Shown piece after piece: positions 6,562-11,312 of a stretch of DNA of 11,312 nt. The position numbers and the translations under genes were made by a program. Source of the DNA: Betaproteobacteria bacterium (GTDB taxonomy: Bacteria; Pseudomonadota; Gammaproteobacteria; Burkholderiales; Usitatibacteraceae); NCBI GenBank assembly GCA_003105245.1, contig PQAI01000171.1:1039-12350 (forward strand), read 5' to 3'. How positions within the stretch are numbered: position 1 is the stretch's first letter; every line of letters begins with the position of its first letter. The notes below the pieces were generated by a model. That model had not been told where the DNA came from. It ran no database searches and was given only the letters and a program-made list of their open reading frames with translations.

Positions 6562-7856
6562 TTCTGCGAGGCGCGCAGCGCGCGCGACAGGTCCTCGACC
6601 AGGTCGTCGGGATGCTCGAGCCCGATCGACAGGCGCACCGTGCCCGGCGTGATGCCGGCCTGCGCGAGGGCGGCGTCGTCCATGCGATGGTGCGTCGTCG
6701 AGGCGGGGTGGATCACCAGGGATTTCGCGTCGCCGATGTTGGCGAGGTGCGAGAAGAGCGAGAGCGCCTCGATGAACCGGCGCCCGGCCTCGCGCCCGCC
6801 CGCGAGCTCGAAGGCGAGGATCGCGCTGCACCCCTGCGGGTAGAGCGCGCGCGCCAGGGCGTGGTCGGGGTGCGCGGCGAGCGCGGGATGGTGGACGCGC
6901 GCGACCGCCGGGTGCTTCGCCAGGAAGTCGACCACCACCGCCGTGCTGGCCACGTGCCGCGGCATGCGCAGGTGCAGCGTCTCCAGTCCCTGCAGGACCT
7001 GGAACGCCGTCATCGGGGCCATGCAGGCGCCGAAGTCGCGCAGGCCCTCGCGCCGCGCCCGCAGCAGGAAGGCGGAGACGGTGGACTCCTCGCTGAACAC
7101 CATGCCGTGGAAGCCCTCGTAGGGCTGCGTGAGGGTCGGGAATTTCCCCGAGGCGTCCCAGTCGAAGCGCCCGCCGTCCACGAGGACGCCCCCGATGACC
7201 ACGCCGTGGCCCGAGAGGAACTTGGTGGCCGAGTGCACGACGAGGTGCGCGCCCATTTCGAGGGAGCGCCCCAGCGCCGGCGTGGTCACCGTCGCGTCGA
7301 CGAGGAGCGGGATGGCGTTGTCCTCCGCCACTTTCGCCAGCGACGGCACGTCGAGAACGTCCACGGAGGGGTTGCCCACGGTCTCGCCGAAGAGCAGCCG
7401 CGTCTCCGGCCGGATGGCGCGGCGCCAGGCGTCGGGGTCGCGCGCCGGCACGAAGGTGGTCTCGATGCCGAAGCGCGGCAGCGTGTAGTGCAGCAGGTTA
7501 TGCGAGCCGCCGTAAAGGCTCGCGGAGGAGACGATGTGCCCGCCGCGGCCCATGAGCGTGGCGATGGCGAGGTGCAGCGCCGCCTGGCCGCTGGCGGTGG
7601 CGATGGCGCCGGCGCCGCCCTCGAGCGCGGCCATGCGCTCCTCGAGGACCGCCACCGTCGGGTTCGACAGCCGCGAGTAGACGTGCCCCGGCAGCTCCAT
7701 GTCGAAGAGCGCCGCCGCCGTGTCCGCATCCGGCAGGACGTAGCTCGCCGTCTGGTAGATGGGGACGGCCCGCGCGCCGGTGGCCGGGTCGGGAGATTGC
7801 CCGGCGTGAACGGCCAGCGTATCGGGGTGGGGCGCCTTGGGGCCTGAATGGGCCAT
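6558..7856 (-). CDS. metY: O-acetylhomoserine sulfhydrylase / aminocarboxypropyltransferase (MetY type)
   Basis: 432 aa, the size of MetY and longer than cystathionine gamma-synthase. It is a PLP-dependent Cys/Met metabolism enzyme that would join O-acetylhomoserine with sulfide (or methanethiol) to give homocysteine (or methionine). Motifs are AVHAGQSPDPATGARAVPIY (15-34), YSRLSNPT (60-67), the substrate-loop segment SASLYGGSHNLL, DATVTTP (187-193, with Ala where many relatives have Asn), and HSATKFLSGHG with the Schiff-base Lys212. The C-terminal HPASTTHHRM and VRLSIGLEH are typical. A gamma-lyase activity cannot be excluded from sequence alone. It is the first gene of a minus-strand operon with the hydrolase and AMP-ligase, divergent from pbpG (99 bp). 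No SAM-type riboswitch is evident in that short gap. Confidence 0.9.
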   Translation of the reverse strand: MAHSGPKAPHPDTLAVHAGQSPDPATGARAVPIYQTASYVLPDADTAAALFDMELPGHVYSRLSNPTVAVLEERMAALEGGAGAIATASGQAALHLAIATLMGRGGHIVSSASLYGGSHNLLHYTLPRFGIETTFVPARDPDAWRRAIRPETRLLFGETVGNPSVDVLDVPSLAKVAEDNAIPLLVDATVTTPALGRSLEMGAHLVVHSATKFLSGHGVVIGGVLVDGGRFDWDASGKFPTLTQPYEGFHGMVFSEESTVSAFLLRARREGLRDFGACMAPMTAFQVLQGLETLHLRMPRHVASTAVVVDFLAKHPAVARVHHPALAAHPDHALARALYPQGCSAILAFELAGGREAGRRFIEALSLFSHLANIGDAKSLVIHPASTTHHRMDDAALAQAGITPGTVRLSIGLEHPDDLVEDLSRALRASQK

Positions 7857-7896
7857 CGAATCAGGGATTTGGGAAATGTTCTTGAGCCGGCTTATC

Positions 7897-7926
7897 TTGT
7901 CACGGACGGCCCTTCTTTGCTATGGT
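7897..7926 (+). promoter_or_regulatory. Sigma70-type promoter of the endopeptidase gene
   Basis: TTGTCA (7897-7902; 5 of 6 to TTGACA) is followed after 18 bp by TATGGT (7921-7926; 4 of 6 to TATAAT). It lies in the divergent gap, with the expected transcript start near 7933, about 22 nt before the ATG at 7956. The leader that follows (CCGCCCCCATCCC) lacks a Shine-Dalgarno sequence. Confidence 0.5.
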
Positions 7927-7955
7927 TCGACTTGCCCCCACGCCGCCCCCATCCC

Positions 7956-8855
7956 ATGAAGCGAATCGCCGTCGTCCTCGCTGCACTCGCCCTGGCCTCC
8001 GCCGCCGTGGCGGCCGACAAGCCCGTGCAGCGTGCCAAGCAGTCGCGGTCCGGTGCCGTGGCCGACTTCGACAAGGACGGCGACCCGAACCTGCGCTCCA
8101 CCGCGGCGCTGGTGCTCGACGCCAAGACGGGCGAGACGCTGTTCGCCAAGAACGCGGACGCCGTGCACCCGATCGCCTCGATCACCAAGCTGATGACGGC
8201 GATGGTGGTCCTCGACTCGAAGCTGCCGCTCGACGAGCCCATCCAGATCTCCTCCGAGGACCTCGACACCCTCAAGGGCACGCGCTCGCGCCTTCCCGTG
8301 GGGGCGCACTTTCGCCGGGACGACCTCATCCGCATCGCGCTGGTGGCCTCCGACAACCGCGCGGCGGCGGCCCTCGGCCGCGCCTACCCCGGAGGCACGC
8401 CCGCCTTCGTGACCGCCATGAACGCGAAGGCGAAGCTCCTCGGCTTGCAGGCCACGCAATTCGTCGACTCGAGCGGGCTCGCGCCCGGCAACGTCTCCAG
8501 CCCCGCGGAGCTCGCGCGCCTGGTGAGCGAGGCCTCCCGGTACGACATCATCCGCGAGTACTCCACGACCCCGGCCCTGGACGTGACGCTCCCCGATACC
8601 GGCCGCAAGGTGAACTACGTGAACACCAACGCGCTGGTGCGCGCCGGCGACTGGGACATCGGCCTGTCCAAGACCGGCTACATCAGCGAGTCCGGCAAGT
8701 GCCTCGTGATGCAGGCGATGATCGCCAACACCCCGATCGTGATCGTGCTCCTGGACTCCTGGGGCCGGCTCACGCGCATCGGCGACGCCAACCGCATCAA
8801 GCGCTGGCTCGAGAAGAACCCCGCCCGCCTGGCCGGGGCCCTGCGCGCCGGCTGA
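7956..8855 (+). CDS. pbpG: D-alanyl-D-alanine endopeptidase, PbpG (PBP7) type
   Basis: 299 aa. I chose the ATG at 7956 over an in-frame ATG at 7848 because it opens directly into a signal peptide (MKRIAVVLAALALASAAVAA, about 20 residues) and follows a plausible promoter. It is a peptidase S11 low-molecular-weight penicillin-binding protein acting in the periplasm on D-Ala-meso-DAP crosslinks. The three active-site motifs are intact: SITK (Ser75, Lys78), SDN (132-134) and KTG (239-241). LSKTGYISESGKCLVMQ around the KTG box is typical of PbpG. There is no long C-terminal domain or amphipathic anchor of the PBP5 kind, which supports PbpG over DacA/DacC. The gene stands alone on the plus strand ahead of lutA; 57 bp with hairpin potential separate them. 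Confidence 0.92.
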   Translation: MKRIAVVLAALALASAAVAADKPVQRAKQSRSGAVADFDKDGDPNLRSTAALVLDAKTGETLFAKNADAVHPIASITKLMTAMVVLDSKLPLDEPIQISSEDLDTLKGTRSRLPVGAHFRRDDLIRIALVASDNRAAAALGRAYPGGTPAFVTAMNAKAKLLGLQATQFVDSSGLAPGNVSSPAELARLVSEASRYDIIREYSTTPALDVTLPDTGRKVNYVNTNALVRAGDWDIGLSKTGYISESGKCLVMQAMIANTPIVIVLLDSWGRLTRIGDANRIKRWLEKNPARLAGALRAG

Positions 8856-8862
8856 GCCCCGC

Positions 8863-8900
8863 CTGCGGCGCCGCAGCGTGAGGGGGCTCCCCCGCGCTGC
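8863..8900 (+). terminator. Hairpin-rich segment downstream of pbpG
   Basis: A perfect 14-bp palindrome CTGCGGCGCCGCAG (8863-8876) overlaps a second, longer hairpin. In the latter, GCAGCG (8873-8878) pairs with CGCTGC (8895-8900) and GGGGG (8882-8886) faces CCCCC (8889-8893) across a very tight loop. The two structures share bases 8873-8876 and so exclude each other. There is no U-run, so intrinsic termination is doubtful. It may act as a 3' barrier for pbpG mRNA. Confidence 0.35.
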
Positions 8901-8906
8901 TACACT
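8901..8906 (+). promoter_or_regulatory. Possible -10 element of lutA, giving a leaderless transcript
   Basis: TACACT matches 4 of 6 bases of TATAAT and ends 6 bp before the lutA ATG (8913), so a transcript from it would begin at or near the start codon. No Shine-Dalgarno sequence precedes the ATG (CTCCGGCC), which fits leaderless initiation. There is no clear -35 at 17-18 bp, so the call is weak. Confidence 0.25.
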
Positions 8907-8912
8907 CCGGCC

Positions 8913-9632
8913 ATGAAAGTCGGCCTCTTCGTCACCTGCCTCGTGGACCTCTCGCGGCCCGGCATCGGGTTCGCGGCGCTGAAGCTCCTCGAGGGGGCTG
9001 GCTGCGAGGTGGTGGTGCCGCAATCCCAGACCTGCTGCGGCCAGCCCGGCTACAACTCCGGCGGGCGCGACATCGCGAAGGCGCTCGCGAGGAAGGTGCT
9101 CGCCGAGTTCCGCGACTGCGACTACGTGGTGGCCCCCTCGGGATCCTGCTCGGGCCAGATGAAGGTCGCCACCGTGCACGACCTCTTCCAGGGCGAGCCG
9201 GACCTTCCGGAGTTCGAGGCCCTCGCCGCGAAGTGGTACGAGCTCTCGCAGTTCCTCGTGGAGGTCCTGAAGGTCGACGCGGTGCCCGGGAAGTTCGAGG
9301 GCACGGTGACCTACCACGACAGCTGCTCGGGGCTGCGCGAGCTGGGCGTGAAGATGCAGCCGCGCTACCTGCTGCAGATGGCCGGCGCGAGGATCGCGGA
9401 GATGGAAGGGGCGGAACGCTGCTGCGGCTTCGGCGGCACCTTCTCCATCAAGCTGGGGGAGATCTCCACGCGCATGTGCGAGAACAAGTGCGAGTCGATC
9501 CGCGCCACCGGCGCCGGCGCCATCGTGGGCGGCGACCTGGGGTGCCTTCTCAACATCGAGGGGCGGCTGCGCCGCACGGGGGACAAGGACACGAAGGTGC
9601 TCCATTTCGCCCAGGTGATTGCCGGTGAGTGA
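8913..9632 (+). CDS. lutA: LutA-type (Fe-S)-binding subunit of L-lactate oxidation complex
   Basis: 239 aa, matching the usual LutA/YkgE length of about 240. LutABC oxidises L-lactate to pyruvate in the cytoplasm through Fe-S and LUD-domain proteins. Two cysteine-rich CCG domains are visible. The first carries Cys9 (VTCLVD) and TCCGQPGYNSG (Cys41-Cys42). The second carries YHDSCSGLRELGV (Cys138) and ERCCGFGGTFSIK (Cys170-Cys171). These CCG boxes bind the non-cubane cluster in this family, as in heterodisulfide reductase subunit B and GlpC. The frame is intact and the C-terminus normal. It is followed by lutB, but with an unusual 215-bp gap filled by an inverted repeat that begins 13 bp after its stop codon. 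No LutR-type regulator gene is present in the window. Confidence 0.92.
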   Translation: MKVGLFVTCLVDLSRPGIGFAALKLLEGAGCEVVVPQSQTCCGQPGYNSGGRDIAKALARKVLAEFRDCDYVVAPSGSCSGQMKVATVHDLFQGEPDLPEFEALAAKWYELSQFLVEVLKVDAVPGKFEGTVTYHDSCSGLRELGVKMQPRYLLQMAGARIAEMEGAERCCGFGGTFSIKLGEISTRMCENKCESIRATGAGAIVGGDLGCLLNIEGRLRRTGDKDTKVLHFAQVIAGE

Positions 9633-9645
9633 TGCCGACGAAAGG

Positions 9646-9690
9646 CTTTGGAAACGCCGATGAACGCCGATGCCCCGCCGATTGCCGCCG
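9646..9690 (+). repeat. Left arm: helically phased CGCCGAT array
   Basis: Heptamers CGCCGAT start at 9655, 9665 and 9676, and a fourth (CGCCG followed by GT) at 9686. The spacing is 10, 11 and 10 bp. The arm opens with CTTTGGAAA. It begins 13 bp after the lutA stop codon. Confidence 0.85.
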
Positions 9691-9767
9691 GTAAATCAAC
9701 CGCGATGTCATTTCGTGCCGAGTCGAGGGTCGGTGAATTCCAATGCCACGGGCATGCCCTGACCATG

Positions 9768-9818
9768 AATCATCGGCGGCAATCGGCGGGGCATCGGCGT
9801 TCATCGGCGTTTCCAAAG
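9768..9818 (-). repeat. Right arm: helically phased CGCCGAT array in inverse orientation
   Basis: Read on the minus strand from 9818, this has all four complete CGCCGAT heptamers with 10-, 11- and 10-bp spacing, followed by GATT. The outer 45 bases are the exact complement of the left arm. The inner extension ATGATT (9773-9768) is absent from the left arm but present in the copy at the end of lutB, so the right arm looks like the more complete version. Confidence 0.85.
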
Positions 9819-9837
9819 ATTCTCGCCCGCATCGCTC

Positions 9838-9841
9838 GGAG
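9838..9841 (+). promoter_or_regulatory. Ribosome-binding site of lutB
   Basis: GGAG lies 6 nt before the ATG at 9848. It supports this start over the ATG at 9743 that opens the longer frame, because the longer frame would translate the right arm of the inverted repeat. Confidence 0.55.
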
Positions 9842-9847
9842 CCGCTG

Positions 9848-11260
9848 ATGCAAGTCCAGAGCATGTTCTTCAAGCAGCGCGCCAGCGAGAAGCTGGACGA
9901 CGCGCTGCTGCAGGGGAACATGAGGAAGGCCAAGGGCAAGTTCGTCGACGGCCGCGCGAAGGCCGTGGCGGAGTTCGGCGTCTGGGAGGAGGTGCGCTCG
10001 CACGCGGCGAAGGTGCGCGACCGGGCGCTGGCGAACCTCGACGCCTACCTCCTGGAGTTCGAGGCCAACGCCACGCGCCGCGGCGCCGTGGTGCACTGGG
10101 CGGAGACGGCGGAGGAGGCCTGCGCGATCATCGTCGGCATCGCGCGCGACAACGGCGTGAGGAAGGCCGCCAAGTCGAAGTCCATGGTCTCCGAGGAGGT
10201 GAACCTCAACGAGGCCCTGGAGGCCGCGGGCGTCGAGGTGATCGAGACCGACCTCGGCGAGTACATCCTGCAGCTCGCCCACGAGCCGCCCTCGCACATC
10301 GTCGCCCCCGCCGTGCACAAGTCGAAGGAGCAGGTGGCCGAGCTCTTCGTGAAGGCGCACGGCAAGCCCAGGCTCACCGAGATCCCGGCCATGACGCGCG
10401 AGGCGCGCGAGGCGCTGCGCGGGCACTTCCTCGGCGCGGACATGGGCATCTCGGGCTCCAACTTCGTGATCGCGGAGACGGGCACGACGCTCACCGTCAC
10501 CAACGAGGGCAACGCGGACATGGTGACGACGCTGCCGCGCATCCACGTCGTGATCACCGGCATCGAGAAGGTGATCGGCACGCTCGAGGATTTCGCCACC
10601 CTCATCCGCCTGCTCCCGCGCTCGGCCATCGGGCAGACGGTCACCAACTACCTCACCCTCACCACGGGCCTCAAGATGCCCGACGAGGCCGACGGCCCCG
10701 AGCAGATGCACATCGTGCTCGTGGATGCCGGGCGCACGAAGCTCGTGGGCGGGCCGATGCAGGAGATGCTGCGCTGCATCCGTTGCGGCGCCTGCATGAA
10801 TCACTGCCCCGTCTACCAGAACGTCGGCGGACACGCCTATGGCTGGGTCTACCCCGGCCCGATGGGCTCCATCCTCACGCCGGTGTACGTGGGGCTGGAG
10901 AACGCGGGCGACCTGCCCAACGCGGCCACCTTCTGCCACGAGTGCGCGGTGGCCTGCCCGGTGAAGATCCCGCTGCCCGAGCTCATGCGCAAGCTGCGCG
11001 AGCAGCAGTTCGACCGCAGGCTGCGGCCCTGGCCGGAGCGCCTGGCCATCGCGGCGTGGGCCTTCGCGGTGAGGCGGCCCGCGCTCTACGCGTTCCTCTC
11101 GGGGATCGGCGCGCGCGTGGCGAAGTGGATGGGCGGGCGCGAGGGGCTCATCCATTCGCTGCCGGGGCTGGACGGGTGGACGAAGGGGCGGGACATGCCT
11201 GCGCCCGCGGGAAGGACGTTTCGAGAGTTATACCGGCAAAGGGCTTTGGAACGCCGATGA
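9848..11260 (+). CDS. lutB: LutB-type iron-sulfur / LUD-domain subunit of L-lactate oxidation complex
   Basis: 470 aa, the normal LutB length. I chose the ATG at 9848 (GGAG at 6 nt) over 9743 since the extra 35 residues would be encoded by repeat DNA. The LUD domain spans about residues 65-295 (GADMGISGSNFVIAETGT, 196-213). A ferredoxin-like region follows, with CIRCGACMNHCP (Cys310, 313, 316, 320) and CHECAVACP (Cys363, 366, 370), ligands for [4Fe-4S] clusters. A C-terminal helical part ends RTFRELYRQRALERR. The protein passes electrons in cytoplasmic L-lactate oxidation with LutA and LutC. The last codons (from about GCT at 11242) and the TGA stop lie inside a copy of the CGCCGAT repeat, so the final residues ALERR are repeat-derived. 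lutC is expected immediately beyond the window. Confidence 0.93.
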   Translation: MQVQSMFFKQRASEKLDDALLQGNMRKAKGKFVDGRAKAVAEFGVWEEVRSHAAKVRDRALANLDAYLLEFEANATRRGAVVHWAETAEEACAIIVGIARDNGVRKAAKSKSMVSEEVNLNEALEAAGVEVIETDLGEYILQLAHEPPSHIVAPAVHKSKEQVAELFVKAHGKPRLTEIPAMTREAREALRGHFLGADMGISGSNFVIAETGTTLTVTNEGNADMVTTLPRIHVVITGIEKVIGTLEDFATLIRLLPRSAIGQTVTNYLTLTTGLKMPDEADGPEQMHIVLVDAGRTKLVGGPMQEMLRCIRCGACMNHCPVYQNVGGHAYGWVYPGPMGSILTPVYVGLENAGDLPNAATFCHECAVACPVKIPLPELMRKLREQQFDRRLRPWPERLAIAAWAFAVRRPALYAFLSGIGARVAKWMGGREGLIHSLPGLDGWTKGRDMPAPAGRTFRELYRQRALERR

Positions 11261-11293
11261 GCGCCGATGCCACGCCGATTGCCGCCGATGATT
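11244..11293 (+). repeat. Third copy of the CGCCGAT-array arm, overlapping the 3' end of lutB
   Basis: It starts CTTTGGAACGCCGATGAGCG and matches the right arm read in reverse over about 50 bases, with one single-base deletion and two substitutions. CGCCGAT heptamers start at 11252, 11262, 11273 and 11283, again spaced 10, 11 and 10 bp. The TGA stop of lutB (11258-11260) is formed by the first heptamer boundary (CGA TGA). The following 19 bases to the window end contain GATTGCCGG and GAGGGGACATGG; a start codon for a next gene there is possible but not supportable. Confidence 0.85.
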
Positions 11294-11312
11294 GCCGGAT
11301 GAGGGGACATGG

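Larger units (their letters stand above)
9646..9818. repeat. 173-bp inverted-repeat element with perfect 45-bp arms between lutA and lutB
   Basis: The left arm (9646-9690) starts CTTTGGAAACGCCGATGAAC; its exact 45-base reverse complement is the right arm (9774-9818), ending in CCAAAG. The 83-bp loop (9691-9773) is less G/C-rich than the surrounding genes and contains a small hairpin ATGCC-ACG-GGCAT (9744-9756) overlapping the palindrome GGGCATGCCC (9750-9759). I see no direct target-site duplication (flanks CGAAAGG and ATTCTCG) and no coding sequence in the loop. The layout resembles paired REP/BIME or MITE-like elements. A related arm occurs at the end of lutB. The whole gap is otherwise empty apart from the lutB ribosome-binding site. 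Confidence 0.9.

Noticed and set aside
4387..6843. An 818-codon plus-strand open frame opposite the AMP-ligase and hydrolase
   Set aside because: It is antisense to two genes with complete catalytic motifs, has shadow-frame composition and shows no domain.
7857..7955. SAM or related riboswitch ahead of metY
   Set aside because: The gap is only 99 bp and shared with a divergent promoter. I could not find the conserved helices of a known riboswitch class in it.
7920..9605. A 561-codon minus-strand frame across pbpG and lutA
   Set aside because: It covers two well-supported plus-strand genes and the hairpin region between them, with no recognisable domain.
9646..9818. CRISPR array
   Set aside because: The heptamers are too short and evenly packed, with 3-4 bp spacers rather than unique 30-bp spacers. 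The arms are inverted rather than direct, and no cas genes are present.
9646..9818. Complete insertion sequence
   Set aside because: There is no transposase and no target-site duplication. At 173 bp it could only be a non-autonomous element.
9648..9848. A short plus-strand ORF inside the inverted-repeat element, possibly a small protein
   Set aside because: It is made of repeat arms translated in both senses, with no ribosome-binding site and no independent sign of coding.
9770..11155. A 461-codon minus-strand frame opposite lutB
   Set aside because: It is antisense to LutB with its intact cluster motifs, and its composition is typical of a shadow frame.
11309..11311. ATG at the right edge as the start of lutC
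   Set aside because: The preceding GAGGGG is only 2 nt away, too close for a ribosome-binding site, and no downstream sequence is available to test the frame.

Overview
The window is about 11.3 kb of very GC-rich, gene-dense bacterial chromosome. Strong G/C bias at third codon positions, long spurious antisense frames, short intergenic gaps and the gene content (PbpG-type endopeptidase, Atm1-type exporter, LutAB) fit a betaproteobacterium or close relative. That placement is an inference from protein flavour, not a measurement. Nothing points to a plasmid, phage or insertion sequence. No stretch longer than about 300 bases lacks a gene.

Layout. (1) Minus strand, 1-1997: the N-terminus of a probable MFS transporter runs off the left edge. 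It is preceded in reading order by a periplasmic trypsin-fold/PDZ protein whose catalytic His and Asp appear to be lost, and before that by a hydroxypyruvate isomerase-type TIM-barrel enzyme. (2) Plus strand, 2041-4274: an Atm1/HMT1-type ABC exporter half-transporter, overlapping by 4 bp a small putative lipoprotein of unknown function. (3) Minus strand, 4294-7856: a tight three-gene operon read right to left, made of a MetY-type O-acetylhomoserine sulfhydrylase, an alpha/beta hydrolase (4-bp overlap) and a stand-alone adenylate-forming acyl-CoA synthetase-like enzyme (12-bp gap). (4) Plus strand, 7956-8855: D-alanyl-D-alanine endopeptidase of the PbpG (PBP7) type, with a recognisable upstream promoter. 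(5) Plus strand, 8913-11260: lutA and lutB of an LutABC L-lactate oxidation operon. lutC would be expected just past the right edge.

The most unusual signal is in the lut region. The 215-bp lutA-lutB gap holds a perfect 45-bp inverted repeat around an 83-bp loop. A further near-identical copy of the arm begins inside the last codons of lutB, supplies its stop codon and runs toward the window end. Each complete arm is an array of four CGCCGAT heptamers spaced 10, 11 and 10 bp, roughly one DNA helical turn. Every difference between copies lies outside the heptamers. This looks like a dispersed, REP- or MITE-like intercistronic element and may affect lut mRNA processing or bind protein in phase. 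The other functions are ordinary: lactate use, peptidoglycan remodelling, sulfur amino acid synthesis and metal/Fe-S-related export. The degenerate protease triad and the MetY-hydrolase-ligase gene set also merit a look.
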